Shown in pieces: positions 22,278 to 35,157 of a stretch of DNA of 64,000 nucleotides. The stretch lies in the NCBI RefSeq assembly GCF_033807715.1, contig NC_084606.1:34689861-34753860 (forward strand), in the 5' to 3' direction. Under the pieces are notes generated by a model. The model saw only the letters and a list, made by a program, of their open reading frames with translations, had not been told where the DNA came from and ran no database searches. Both the position numbers and the translations under genes were made by a program. How positions within the stretch are numbered: the first letter of the stretch is position 1; the number at the start of each line of letters is the position of its first letter. This DNA is from Cololabis saira. Its lineage: Eukaryota > Chordata > Actinopteri > Beloniformes > Belonidae.

Positions 22278-25200
22278 ATGACAACCAGTAGCGTTATTGA
22301 CGAAGAACCTGAGTCGTCTTGGCTTCCAGCAGCACTTGTACAAGGTGAGATATTGTCAGGGACACACGTACTCCTCTCATAGATTTGTTATAAAATATCC
22401 ATTAAATTTGAATTGTTTTTTGTTTCCTTACAGTCACTTCAAATATTATTAGTTGCACCCTGACCATTGCTTACATTGCAATCGGTGAGTAACAGAAACC
22501 TTGAAGAAACCTGCAGCTGTGAACCTGTAAATGTTTGAGTAGCATCCTTCCCCTCTCTGTCCACCAGGGGCAGTATACCTGCACGACTGTCCCCGGCAGC
22601 CGTACATCCCCATCTATCTGATCGTGTTGGGGGTCTTTGGCGTCTTGCTGTCAGTGCTCCGCTGTCTCCCCGGCACCCAGCAGCCCAGAGATGGGCCCCA
22701 CACCTCCCTGAGCAGGGTCTGCACATCCTGGAAATTGCTGATGTTCACCTTCCTCTTCTGCTGGTTTATTGCTGGTGGGTCTTGATGACATAAATATGAC
22801 AAATAACCCATTCCTTTTTGCTTTAATCAGTGAGGATTCATCTGTTAAAAAGTTGCAGTTGTGGTCAGAAGCCAGACTACTGCTATGAATATTAAAGCCT
22901 GTATCTGTTGGCATTAAAGAAAGAGTGTTGCCTGACACTGAGGCTACATCCACTGTAGTGCACCTACTGTAAATTATATAATCATCACTGGTAGATTCTT
23001 CTTCTTCATGTCTGGCCGTCCTCTATACCCGTGATTCCCAACCCCCGGTCCCCGGACCGGTACCGGTCCGTAGAGCTGTTACTACCGGGCCGTGGAATGG
23101 CTTGTGTTCCGATCATAATTAGGGCTGCAACGATTCGCAGACGTTGTCGAGAAAAAAGCGATAATCAAAATTGTCGGCAATTGTCACCAGACATTTTTTT
23201 TCCCAATGGAGTGAGGCATCTCACTTCACTTTAACTCATACAATCTCTGCCGACAGCCGCAGCCTTTTTTTTTTTTTTTTTTGCGTCCCAGCGCAGCTGT
23301 GGGTAACAAAACTTCAAAAGTTCGGGAGCATTTTAGCCTGGATACGGCGAATAAAAAGAACACTTGCAAGTAGGGTTGCCACCCGTCCCGTAAAATACGG
23401 AATTGTCCTTTATTTGAGAAAAAAATGTTCTGTCACGTATTGAACTAATACGGGACGCGATTTGTCCCGTATTTTCATTAACACCCCATACACACGTCTG
23501 TCACACACACACATCAACACTAAATTGATCAATAATAACAAAATAAAACACAGGAAACATTAAGGCCAGCAAAATCTTAGTGGCGGGACAACAGGACCTG
23601 CTGCGTCTGTGCCCAGATCTTTCTATGTGCCAGACAGCGCTGCGGGGAGGACTCGGGCTTAACCTCCAGGTAGGAGTTGGGAATTGGGAATTAAAAGTTC
23701 CGTATTGAACCAATACGGACATATATTATGCCAGGCCCGGTTCTATGATGGTGCATAAGTAAGCATTGCACCCTCAGTTTGTGTTTGCGTGCTCAGTTGA
23801 AAAGACGAAAAGAAAACTGACAATGCGCCCGCGTTAAGCCTGATTTATGGTTCCGCGTTAAATCGACGGCATGGCTACGGCGATGGGTACGCGTGCGACG
23901 CGCACCGTACGTTCGCGTCCCCACGTATCCTACCCCGTAAACTCTGCGTTGGTGCAACGCGGAACCATAAATCAGCCAGTGTCCGTCACTCATCTCCGTG
24001 CAGCAGTTTCCTGCAGCAACAAGACGCTGCTCTCTGATTATGGCTCACAAGCCATAAACCCCAAATAAAAAATAAATTAGAGAATATTTTAGGAAATCAA
24101 TAAACAACTCCATCAACAAAATTATAACAAATAAAGGTTCAAAATATCATGCTTTGCATGTAATAAGACTAGGTAATATATTAGTTTCACCGTTTAAGTT
24201 GAATTATTGAAATAGATTAACTTTTACACCATATTCTAGTTGAATTATTGAAATAAGTTAACTTTTACACCATATTCTTCACCTGAAGCATTTTTTTGTC
24301 ATATAATTTCATCCAAAACTTGTATAAATCGAAATGTGTTTCTTTGAGTGGCAGCCCTGTCATGGCTTGGCGGACAATAAGTTCTGGTACCTGACCGGAC
24401 TGAACAGCGCCATGCAGGTGCTGCAGGTTAGGTACAGTCAGCTGCAGAGATGAGCGGACCTCAGCAAACCTCCATGAGCCGTTTCTTAACTGGTTGTTCG
24501 AGTAAAAGAAATAGTGATGAACAGGTGGAAAATCCTACCAAAAAGAAAAGCAAAAGCTTTAATCCCAAGTACGACATTATGTATATAAAATACGGATTTG
24601 TTGCAATTGGCGATTTGGAGGCGCCAAACCCACTATGTATTTTATGTGGAGAAACGCTCGCCAACGAAGCAATGAAGCCATCCAAGCTTCAAAGACACTT
24701 AAATACAAAACATCCTTCTCTCAAAGACAAACCAGTGGATTTTTTCGAAAGGAAAAAACGTGAGTTAGATTTGCAGAAGCAAGTTTTAAAGGCCACAACA
24801 TCAGCTAACGTCGCTGCAACGAGGGCTTCATATCTCGTTGCTCACCGGATTGCAAAAGCTAAAAAGCCCTTTACAATTGGAGAGGAGCTAATACTGCCCG
24901 CTGCAAAAGACATCTGCCTCGAACTTTTGGGGGAAAAAGCAGCTGGCAAAGTGTCGCAGCGGTCTGGCAATTGAAATAGGCCGGGTTTCCCAGATCCAAC
25001 CTCTCTTAAGGATTTAAGAGAGGTTCAAAGAAGGTTTCACTTAAGAGAGAACCCTAAGATACGGGTGTTTCCCAGATGACTTCTTAACACCGTTCTTTAG
25101 TTTCGCTCTTTCAGAAGCTCTTTGGAGCAGCTGTCCGGTTCTGAAACCAAATCAATCGATGCCAGGCAAATCGATCCCCGATCACTATCAGCGCATTTTC

Positions 25201-28200
25201 ACACGCAGCACTGCTGCCTAACGCACTAATTCCCTGCTGCCTGTGCGTTATAATGAAAAATTAAGATGATAAATATAATTCAATGACCCTTTTTCATCCA
25301 AACGGTGTGTTACTCCGTTATTTCTGGCTACAGTGAGGCTTTTTTTCCCCACACGCAGAGACCGGGAGGAAACGGGGTGGGCGTGTGTGTGCGTTCAAAA
25401 ACATGAGCCAAGAGAAGGCGAGTTTCGCAAATCGCAACGTGGAATTACAGCAATCCCTGGTTTTTCGCAGGGGTTATGTTCCAAAAAGAACCCGTGATAA
25501 GTTAAATTCTTTTTACAATTATAGAGGGCTTCTAATTGCGGAGATCAGAACCGCCTCGCACGTATTCCTCCTCTTCTGAATGATGCGGCATCCCGACTCG
25601 CGCTGCAGCGTCTTTTTATCCTAAACCAGGTGTAAATGCAGGTGTGTTTTTTCAAGAGAAGAAAATAGTTATGGGTCGTTGTCTTCGCTCTTTTTTCTTC
25701 TGGGCAAAAAGATTATTTAATATAAACCGACACCATTGATTATATTTGAGACTGTAATAAACGATTCATCAAAGGATCCCGTTCTTTCAGCTGCTGCTTC
25801 CCTATAGGTGTAGGTGCGCTCGGGCTCAGGCACGGCGCAGGAGGATCGGTGTCACGGCTGCCCTGACAGCCCGGTCCGACAGCACGTCCAGGGGATTGAA
25901 GTGCTGACGCATGAATGCGTTCATATAAACACTTCTGCTTCGCGCACGGCGACGCGGTTGATTTGCAGCGAGAACATGCTGTATAGCAGCCAAATTATCA
26001 AATAAATTATATTCATGATGATCGTTTTATTTGTGCGTAATGCATAAAGCATATACAGGAACACACTTGTTATTCCTTATTTTTCTTTTTTTTCCCCCTT
26101 TGCTGTCACCAATAAATGCTAAACAATATAAATCTAAAGTATAAAATAGATCAAAATTTGTGCGGGGTGCATTGTTTTAATATCTCATTGCTTGGTGTGA
26201 TATTGATTTGCCTGACGTGGCTGGATCTGTGAGTCTTTGTTCACTAAGATGGTTGTAAAGACTGGGTCAGCAGCATCTTTCATTTCCTTCTTAATGAAAG
26301 AGATACTTAAGCTAAGAGCGACTCTGGGAAACGCGATTTTCTTTCACAGGCTCCTTAAGAAGGTTTGAAAGAAGTCTTTCGCTGTTAAGAACTACTTAAC
26401 TGATCTGGGAAACCCGGCCATAGGCTGTTATTTTCGTAAAATGAATCGCCACCTGTTGGTGGATAAATATATGCACCTGAAACCATTGTAAAGTTAGTAA
26501 AACAATGATAGCCTGCATTTTAAAATGCATTGTTTTTTTCTAAAATGTTTATTAAAATTGACATAAATTGTCAACCGGTCCCTGAGCTTTTTGTTTATAC
26601 TTCTGCTGGTCCTCGGCACAAAAAAGGTTGGGAACCCCTGCTCTATACCATGTCCTCCCAATGGGTGGCGCATGCGAGTGCAGCGACGTTGGGTTCGGCC
26701 AGGTCATCTCCAGTGCATTGTGGAGCAGATATGCATCTCATGATGTGGTCCATTGTTTGTGGTTCCCCACATGCATGCATCAGAGCATGTTAATTTCCTT
26801 TTTATCATGGATGCCTTGCAGCGTCCTTCGCCGACCCGCAAACAGTTTAGGGTTTTCCAGATAGCCCAGGGTTGGTCATGGCCAGTTGAAAGACATTCAT
26901 CTGGGATGATGCCTCTCTGTCTATTGGGTTGTCTGGCTGCCCAGGCTGTTCCACTGGTTTTGCCACTCCGTGGTCCTGGCGACAGATGGTCCCCAGTTCT
27001 GGAGTGGTATCCAGGAAGCTGCTTCTGGACGTGAGCCGTTTCTGGGGGGCGAGGTGTTCGTGCAGTGAGTGCCGGTTGTCATGGGCCTGCTTGCTGCGCT
27101 CTGCTTTGGCGGTGACTGCTCTGCGGATGTCAGGGGGTGCGATGCCTGAGAGGGCGTAGAGTCAGTGTGTGGGGGTTGTTTTTATGCACCCAGTCACTAT
27201 CCTGCAGGTCCAGTTTGTGTGCGTGACTTGATTTATACCATGTTGGGCAGGCATATTGGGCGGTTGAAAAGCATAGGGCTAGTGCTGTGGTACGCAGCGT
27301 GCTTGGGTGGGCTCCCCACTTTGAGTCTCCCCCAGCCCCAACAGAAGACACCCAACCCTCTACCCCCCGGAGCCCACCCAGCTTTCTCTCTCCAGACAGT
27401 CAGGACTCGCAACTTATGGAATTCACCTACAGAATGAAAAGCCTTGTGAATATTGGATTACAACTAACACCATGCCAAAATCCCTTATTTAACTCCCCAC
27501 ATCGCCCACCCCTCCCAAACCACCACCTTGGAAACAGCTAGCCAAAAGTCACCGCCCCCCCTCACCTCCTCTGAACTACCGTATCAGTGATGTCTGATAT
27601 GGGCCGGGTCCAGGCTGTGATGTCAATATTAACATTGTTCTGTCCCAGGAAAAGTCTGGGCCCCATGGAGTTAAATCAGCTTTCTCTATCCCTGTGATGA
27701 TAGGTAACAGAAAACGTATCAAACTGGTGAGAAATGAAAAAAGTTCAATTCAATCTGCTAATCTGTTGAGTATAGCATGTCATCCTCAAAACTCACCAGT
27801 GTCGCTTGTTAAGAATTTACATGTACATTTAGCCCTTTTAAATATCAGGTCTCTGGTTGGCAATTTTTTATTAATCAAGGATTTTATTAACGAGCGCAAC
27901 CTTGATTTTATGTTTTTAACTGAAACTTGGTTAAGTCAGGATAATAGTCTAGCAGTTCTTATTGAGTCAACACCCCAGAATTTTAGTTTCTTTAGTGAAG
28001 CAAGAATACATAGGAGAGGAGGCGGAGTTGCCACTCTGTTCAAGGACAGCTTCCAATGTAAGAAAGTGTCTTATGGTCAATTTGATTCCTTTGAATACGT
28101 TGCCATTCAGTTAAAATCCCCCTGTCGAGCAATCTTAGTGACCATCTACAGACCCCCCAAATATGATGCAAGGTTTTTTGATGAGTCTGCCAAACTACTG

Positions 28201-31200
28201 TCAATTATGTGCATGGATTTTGACTGTGTTGTTATAGTGGGTGACTTTAACATTCATGTTGATATTCCCAAAGATGGGTGTGCTAAGGAACTTTTAAATA
28301 TTCTGGATAATTTTGGGCTTTCCCAGCATGTCAAAGATTCAACGCATATCCAAGGACATGTTTTAGATTGAATTATTTCCAAAGGTCTTAATATCTCAGA
28401 GGTTGTGGTGAACGATGTTGCTCTGTCTGATCACTACTGTGTTTTGTTCAAAATGACCACCGTTGCCAATCCTATGAAAGGTGAAGCAGAGGTAATCAGA
28501 AAGCGTTATATAAATGATAACACCTGTGCATTATTCACCCAGGGTTTTACACCATCACCAACCATTGAACTGCTTTCAAAAAAGGCCTGTAAGGACTTTG
28601 CTGACTTTTTCACAAAATAAAATATTACAGATTAGACAAGCAATGTGCTCCACCTCAGGAATGATAACACTCTGGCCTTCCTGTCTAGTAAAGTTGGGAC
28701 AGTTCAGGGTTTTAGATTACAAAACCCTAACGGAAACAGTTTCAAAATTAAAGCCCACAACAAGCTGTCTTGATATTCTGCCTTCAAACTTTTTGAAAAC
28801 AGTTTTTTACTGCATAGCTGCATTATCTGTATTGCAGATAATAAATACTTCTCTTCAAACAGGACAGTTTCCCCATGCCTTGATAACTGCAGTAATAAAA
28901 CCTCTTCTAAAAAAATCAAATCTGGATGCTACAACACTGTAGTAGCACTGCAGTGACTATAAGCCAATATCAACTATAAGCCAACATCAAATCTCCCATT
29001 TTTGGGGAAAATCATTGAAAAGGTCGTTTTCCAGCAAATCCATGCTTTTACGATGCAAAACAACCTTTTTAACGCATTTCAGTCTGGATTTCGGCGACAC
29101 CACAGCACTGAGACTGTACTCATCAAAGTCTTAAATGATATTCATCTGAATAATGATGCAGGCAAATCCTCTGTTCTGGTATTATTGGATCTCAGTGCTG
29201 CATTCGACACAGTTGATCATAACATTCTTCTCAGCAGACTGGAAAAGTGGGTGGGACTTACCGGCACTGTGCTTCAATGGTTTAAATCTTACTTACATGA
29301 TAGGGCCTTTTTTGTGTCAATTGGGAACCATGAGTCTAAGAGAACCAAGATCACATGTGGGGTTCCTCAAGGGGCCATTCTCGGACCGCTTCTGTTCAAC
29401 ATCTATATGCTACCCCTAGCTCAGATTATGGAACATCACAACATTTCCTATCATACTTATGCCGATGACACACAGCTCTATATTTCAGTGTCACCACATT
29501 ACTACAGTCCCCTGATCTCATTGAGTAACTGTATTCACCAAATCAATGAGTGGATGTGCCAGAATTTTCTCCAGCTGAATGCAGAAATGACAGAGGTGAT
29601 CATTTTTGGCCCTAAAAATGAAAGGGAAAAGATCAGCGCTCACCTTGGATCCATGTCATTGACAGCTACGAATCAAGCCAGAAATCTCTGTGTAATTATT
29701 GACTCAGACCTGAACTTCAACAGCCATCTAAAGTTTATCACTAAATCTACCTATTACCACCTAAAAAACATTGCCAGAATTAAGGGGATTCTGTCTAAAC
29801 AAGACATGGAAAAACTTATTCATGCATTCATTTTCAGTAGGTTGGATTATTGCAATGGCATCTTTACAGGCCTTAACAAGAAATCAATCAGGCTGCTGCA
29901 GCTGATCCAGAACAATCCGCCAGAGTCCTTACAAACACCAGGAAACTGGACTATATTACACCGATCATGAAATCACTACACTGGCTTCCAGTGAGTCAAA
30001 GGATAGAGTTTAAAATCTTAATGCTGGTCTACAAAGGACCAAAATACATGGTTGATCTGTTAGTTCCTATGAAGCTCCCAGACCCCTTAGGTCTTCTGGA
30101 TCTAGTTTGTTGTGGTTCCCAAGAACCAGAACCAAGCAAGGTGAGGCAGCGTTCAGTTATTCTGCTCCTCACCGGTGGAACAAACTTCCTGTAGACCTGA
30201 GGTCTGCTCCAACTGTCAGCTCCTTTAAATCAGGGTTAAAAACATTACTGTTTACTCAAGCGTACTCCTAAATTAAACTTACCTGCTGTACTCTACTGCC
30301 CTTATTTTTAACAGCTTGTGCTTTTTATTATTTTACTTCTTTTCTTATCATCTTATTCTTAATTTTTGCTTTCTTATTTGTTATTTACAAATGCGCTTCG
30401 CGGCTCTTCTCCCTTGGCCACCAGTTGGCTCCCAACCTGGTTTGGTGTTACATCGGATATAGCAGGTGGTGTGATCTTGTCACCGTTTAATTTCCGAATT
30501 GTTGACCAGGCTTTTTTGCTGTTCTGAGTCATGTTGATGTTCTCTACAAGATCCTTCCAGGCTTTCCGCCTCTCCTCCCCTAAGGAGTCCATGAGTGCAT
30601 CGCTGAGATCACTGGTGGTGTCTGAAAACGGGTCCTTTTGGAACTCTGTTTCATAGCTCTCTAGCAGTTGTGATGACTCCTCTGTGAGGCCTGCGATGTA
30701 TTCCTTTCGGCATCCACGTGGGATGTGTGCGCGAGCAGTCTTCTTTACAGCCTGAACGAACATGGTGTAGTTGTCAGGTGTGGGTTCAGTGTCTGTTAGA
30801 GTCTTTTCCATTCCCTCGCTATACTCATCCCACTTGGCCTTCATGAGGTTGAAAGGGTACTTGGGACTTTGTGATGGCAGGTTTGATTGTGACTGAGATT
30901 GGTCGGTGCTGTGACTTGGGGAGGGGTTTCAGCACCGCTTTTTCAGACGGGTGTGCTAGTCTTTGGCTGACAAAACACAGGTCAGGGTTATAGCCTCTTC
31001 TCCAGCGACAGCTGTTGAAGGACTTGGGGAGTTTAGAGTTGTGAATGAGCTCCAGCTGCATGCCTGTGTTTTCCATCCAGCTTTCAACCAGTTCGCCGTT
31101 GCTGTTGGTTGAGTCGTATCGCCACATTGTGTGGTGTGAATTAAAGTCTGCGAACACTACAGCATGCTTCTTCCTGCATTTAGGTGGTAGTTCAGGCCAT

Positions 31201-33679
31201 TCAAAGGGGCTAGCAGGTGGCTTATACAGTGAGGTAATGGAGATCTCTGGCAGGCATATAGTAACTGTCTCTATGTTGGTATCTGAGCTGTAAGTGTGGA
31301 AATCCCTGACGACCAGCAGGGGTTTCACAAACATGGCTGATCCATACTTGGGATGACGGATCTCAGCTACCAGTTTCATCCCTGGTAGTGTTGGCTGGTT
31401 GCTCGTCTGACCCAGGTGAGTCTCCTGCATACAGACGATGTCGCTTCCATTGCAACTAGCCGCTAGCACATCGGCCTTCGTTCTAGTGTATCCCTCGACG
31501 TTGATTGAGGTCACTACTAGTAACGCCGGCATCGTGCCTAGGAAAAACTGGACCGTCGTTGACGGTCAGTGGTTGCAGAATTGGCTACTTCAGTCAGTCA
31601 CTGTGATACAGTTTCTGTCTTTAGCATTGCCCGGGATGCACCACGTGGAAGCTTCTGCTTGCATCTCGGTAGATAAAAGTACCAGTCAGCCTTAATGACA
31701 GTTTACATCTTTTTTTTTAAATATTTTTATCCCGGTCTTTTCCCCCATTTTATCACTCAGTGCTCCTACCTAAGCTACAGTCCTGGGCATTGCCATCCTC
31801 TACCAACCCCAGGAGGGCCCTGCACTGAGCTCAGGTCTCCTCCTTAACCTGAGGAGTGAGCAGGCAGCATCTTTTCACCAGAGTGGGGTTTCTCTGGCCG
31901 GACATATCGCGTGGAAGGACCACGTTATTCTGGCCAGATCCTCCCCACCACATCTGGCACCCCGGTTGGCCAGAGGGGGCAGTAGAGCCCTCATTTATCA
32001 ACCGTTTGTACGCACAGATCTGTGCGTAAAGCGTGCGTACGAGTATTCCCACGCAAAGTTTGGAATTTATCAACATGTACCTGTCCGCAGAAACGCGTGT
32101 AACACATTCCCCGTTTCCTCCAATTAATAAAAATTCTCCATTAGTAATTTAGACATTTTGAATAATTGGTGTGACAAGCTATAAAAGACAGCTTTGGCAG
32201 GACGACCTGAAAAGAAAATACAAGTACCATGGCTTATCTTGCAGTGTTGCAGTGCAATCTGCGATGCAACTATGTCTCTGTCAAACGTGGTTGCCCGGTG
32301 GCCTGAACGCACGACTCATTTATTCTGCAGAACAGCTCTGTTGGTGTTTGCCCCTCCAAGCAGGAGCTTTTGACTCCAACCAAATCTTAATTTATATGGA
32401 TAATCTTCCAAATATATCAAACATGGTCAACATAATTATTTTACTAGGTAAATATCAACACGGGGAGAACATGCAAACTCCACACAGAAAGGCCCTTTCG
32501 CCAACCCCACCCAGGGTGCTGAAATCATGGGGGAACTAACACGCAGGAGGTGTCATTTCCTTTGAAACTCATGTTGATTTGACCCAACTGCAACTTCCAA
32601 CAGATGAATCAGCTCATTTATTATCACGTTATTACAACTTTATATCCCGTGTGAAGGTAGGAGTTATTTCAACTTTAACCTTAGTAACTTAGTAACTAAA
32701 TATGGATATCATGAGGGACATTCAGAGAGGAGGTTCAACACGTTGACTCCAATGTTAAAATATCCAGCTTTATAGCAGTAATGAACATTTTTACAACCTA
32801 GTTCAAAAAACTTCTTTTTTGCACCATGTCTGAAGATTTAATATAAAGAAGATCATTATAATAATTATAATAATAACGACTTGGATTTATATAGCGCCCT
32901 TCAAGGCACCCAGAGCGCTTTACAGAGATCATTATTCATTCATACACATTCTCTCTGGTGGTGGTAAGCTACGTTTGTAGCCACAGCTGCCCTGGGGCAG
33001 ACTGACGGAAGCGTGGCTGCCATATCGCGCCAAACGGCCCCTCCGACCACCACCAACATTCATACACATTCATACACATTCACACGATTATAAACTATTA
33101 AACAGTGTCAGTGCAGTAGCGACACACATGTGAGCCACTAGGTGTCCTTCTATGTCTGTTTGAACTGAGAGCTGTTCACAAACTGATCCCTGGGTGTTGA
33201 CGTACAATAATCAAAAAAATCAGTTTGATGAAGCAAACTGGTCTTTCAATTTAAATTCAAACTGGAATCATATCTGCAAAAGATGATACAGAATTTGACA
33301 AAATCACACGGTACAATGTGAAGTTTGATCAGTAGAAAAAATATTTTGCAGATTACAGCATGTATGTCTACATTTTTCCATTTTCTCCGTAGGTAATGTG
33401 TGGATCTACTCCATTTATCAGCCAAACTACGACAAGAACACGTCTGTCGATCCCCACTGCGACAAGACGCTCTACCTGTTCTCCTTCTGGATCACCACGC
33501 TGGTCTACATCTTTCTGGGCTTGGCCGTGACCATCAAACTCTGTGTCTGCATGTGTGCCTGCATCTGTGGCCTGTGCCCGGGGACATCGTCTACTACTAC
33601 TACTACTACTACTAGTCGTACTATTACTACTGTTGGTGCCACTACTACTACTAGTCGTACTATTACTACTGTTAGTTAG
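22278..33679 (+). CDS. tmem272: TMEM272-like membrane protein, array copy 2
   Basis: Coding exons 22278-22344, 22434-22484, 22568-22774 and 33393-33679, all phase 1, total 612 nt and 203 residues, with intact GT-AG sites. Exon 2 opens at 22256 after a TTGCAG acceptor. Four hydrophobic segments and the motifs [20 protein letters not shown] and [16 protein letters not shown] are conserved. Exon 3 is the most divergent of the array (VTSNIISCTLTIAYIAI against VISK..CCILPIA.IAI). The Thr-rich C-terminal tail is the longest, because the block reading [11 protein letters not shown] is present twice in tandem (33590-33676). The last intron spans 10.6 kb and carries a minus-strand LINE interrupted by a 3.6-kb hAT element and by an L2-like LINE. 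The reading frame is open, so the copy could be functional, but expression cannot be judged. Confidence 0.86.
23120..24359. mobile_element. Possible nested element with AGGGCTGC ends
   Basis: Left TAGGGCTGCAACGATTCG and right GAGTGGCAGCCCTG form a short inverted pair seen in fish hAT elements. No clean target duplication was found, so the boundary is tentative. Inside are a CCCGTAAAATACGG-type segment (about 23375-23480) and a CG-rich palindromic MITE (23838-23976). Confidence 0.4.
23838..23976. mobile_element. CG-rich palindromic MITE, copy a
   Basis: Begins TGATTTATGGTTCCGCGTT and ends with its complement; the centre is rich in CG and TACG. Members at 43679-43762, 44651-44804, 50782-50899 and 62111-62226 share ends and the GCAGAGCCTACGGCGTAGG core, which is less preserved here. 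Confidence 0.8.
24979..26419. mobile_element. Nested Harbinger-like non-autonomous element
   Basis: Perfect 17-base inverted ends, GGCCGGGTTTCCCAGAT, flanked by a 3-bp duplication ATA (24976-24978 and 26420-26422). A 3-bp duplication and internal echoes of the end sequence (GTTTCCCAGATGACTTC near 25071, CTCTGGGAAAC near 26322) suit a PIF/Harbinger-type MITE. No transposase was found in its 1441 bases. Confidence 0.8.
26641..27326 (-). mobile_element. Minus-strand LINE 3' part, unit 2
   Basis: Same element as 9545-10273. Its extreme 3' end, 22997-23028, is separated from it by the hAT element 23029-26640. Interrupted at 27326 by the plus-strand LINE. Confidence 0.7.
27327..30391 (+). mobile_element. 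L2-like LINE, nearly full length, unit 2
   Basis: Endonuclease at 27694-28371 and 28405-28460, with a TGA at 28369-28371 where unit 1 still has TTA. The reverse transcriptase is at 29002-29970: LLDLSAAFDTVDHNILLSRL, CGVPQGAILGPLLFNIY, TYADDTQLYISVS and FSRLDYCNG; the frame then shifts into 29967-30194 (LHWLPVSQRIEFKILML). The catalytic YADD is intact, but the stop and frameshifts disable it. It lies antisense within the minus-strand LINE. Confidence 0.8.
30392..31667 (-). mobile_element. Minus-strand LINE 5' part with endonuclease, unit 2
   Basis: Frame 30825-31532 (minus, 235 codons) reads as an APE-type endonuclease: SINVEGYTRTKADVL, DIVCMQETHLG, YKPPASPFEWPELPP, VFADFNSHH and CRWRRGYNPDLCFVS. 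Frame 30374-30844 is the linker to the reverse transcriptase. The 5' end abuts GGTAGAT (31668-31674), repeating the target at the 3' end. The reverse transcriptase core is missing here but present in unit 3. Confidence 0.75.
31706..32544 (-). mobile_element. Same SINE family, minus strand, unit 2, with nested insert
   Basis: Reverse complement of the 37706-38204 element (GGAGAACATGCAAACTCCAC at 32464-32483; A-rich tail at the left). Its tRNA-like head is missing at the right. About 31983-32457 is unrelated sequence beginning AGCCCTCATTTATCAACC, probably a truncated member of the CTCATTTATAAA element group. Confidence 0.65.
32861..33086 (-). mobile_element. Short LINE/SINE 3' end, unit 2
   Basis: AATAATAA tail at the left, then GGATTTATATAGCGCCCTTC and GAGCGCTTTACA; flanked by ATTATA (32855-32860 and 33087-33092). 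Units 3 and 4 have the uninterrupted target. Confidence 0.65.
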
Positions 33680-34126
33680 TGCCATTTAGCAGACGCTTTT
33701 ATCGAAAGCGACTTACATCTGAGAGACACACAAGCAAGAAATCACATAGGAGGTCCAGCTGGATCAGTGCTGGTCGGTCTGCTGGGTGCTATTTTTTTTT
33801 TTTTTTTTGTTATGATTTGTGTTTGTTTTTTGGTTGAAATGTTAATTCCCCACCCAACACAACAGTCACTTTATACAAGAAAACTAGATCTTAAAATTCC
33901 CCATCATAATATCATCTTGTCATAAGTGCATGCAGCTTTCTCAGTGCTGAGTCCTGCAAAGAGCTGGATGAATATTCTAACTCATTCTGATGAGCAGAGA
34001 GACCAGATCTGACAGAGTTTTGTAGGTTATTCCACCATCAGGAACAATGGAGGAAAAGAGTCTAGCTACTGATTTCACGCCACGTTGTGGTGGAAGTACC
34101 AGCAGTCTTTCACTGGCTCAGCGGAG

Positions 34127-34190
34127 CAACCCAGGAACCTTCTTGCTGTGAAGCAACAGTGCTAACCAGTAAGCCGCTGTGCTGCCTCGC
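34127..34190 (-). repeat. SINE head remnant at unit 2/3 junction
   Basis: Same fusion point as at 16636-16699 (GGCTCAGCGGAGC joined to AACCCAGGAACC). Confidence 0.65.
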
Positions 34191-35157
34191 TATGGAAACA
34201 CATCTGACATTAAAGTTCATAATCTGTAACATATCTGATTCTAAAATCTTTTAGACTTTTTTGAAAATACTTGATGGCAGGATGTCTAAACAGTAAGAGG
34301 AGGAGTTCAGTTGACGTAAGATGTCATCCAGGTCTTTGCCATTGATGGGATGAAACTATATCATGGTGTTTGAACTGGTTTTCGGTGGACACAGTACATA
34401 TCCTCAATCTGCTGCTGACGTACCAATTGATTGTCTAATATTTTTGATTTTGGAATACAATGCTATTCCAACCTCAGACTAACTTCAGGTGTCAGCTTCC
34501 TGGCAACGATGAACAGGGAACAGGACGTGGTACGACGCTTACCTCCGCCACTTTTTATTTGTGGATTTGTGGAAGACGAATGATTTAAAATGTGAGTGTA
34601 TTTTTCTGTGTTAGTTACAACTGAATGATATTCTGAGTTATTGTGAATGAGTTGAATAAAGTTTGACTTTCCAGACTGTTTTGTTTCGCTTTATATATGC
34701 TTTATCGTGCGCCTTATAACCCAGTGCCCTTTATGTATGAAAATAGACTCGTTCATTGATGTTGTCTCATTGATAAAGACAAGGGCAGCTGACCTAAGAA
34801 GCTAGATCATAACAAAATCTGGATGGCTTAAGCTAAGGTGACCCCTTACCAACGCTGAGAGAATGAGTACCTTCTGAAAGTCTGATAGAAGATGCAAGTG
34901 TGTCTTACTAACAATACCTACATATATTTCAAAATCCCACCCACCCCTTGGCCGCCTTGACCACAATATTATTTTGTTACTTCCAAAATACAGGTCACAA
35001 TTGACAAAGGGGAAACCCATTACACTATGTATTAGAGTATGAAATAAGGAGTCCGCCTAATCTTTAAGGGGCTGTTTTGAACTGACTGGGATTGGGATTG
35101 ACTGGGATTTGTTTTTTCAACAAGTGGGCAATGATTTTAACATGTTAACATACCTAC

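Larger units (their letters stand above)
23029..26640 (+). mobile_element. hAT element with ZBED-like remnant, unit 2
   Basis: Exact 8-bp target duplication CTCTATAC (23021-23028 and 26641-26648); ends CGTGATTCCCAACCCCC and GGTTGGGAACCCCTG are inverted. Units 1 and 3 show the unoccupied target. Frame 24450-24974 (174 codons) is the N-terminal part of a ZBED5-type transposase: MSRFL start, then a BED finger (CILC ... LQRHLNTKHPSL) and DFFERKKREL. The frame is cut by the nested element at 24979, and no catalytic domain remains. Confidence 0.85.
16696..34184 (+). repeat. Tandem duplication unit 2 (17.5 kb)
   Basis: Collinear with units 1 and 3 over nearly its whole length. Bases 17323-18075 replace about 230 bases present in units 1 and 3 with a CA-rich block, a C run (17852-17872) and an A run (18052-18075). 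The last intron carries two nested LINEs and a hAT element. Confidence 0.85.

Noticed and set aside
22439..22953. Minus-strand open frames over exons 3 and 4 of copy 2 (similar at 40106-40441 and 59905-60186)
   Set aside because: Shadows of the plus-strand exons; they recur because the exons recur, and no splice or start signals support them.
33368..33685. Ser-rich minus-strand frame opposite the last exon
   Set aside because: Antisense reading of the ACT triplet run and exon 5.
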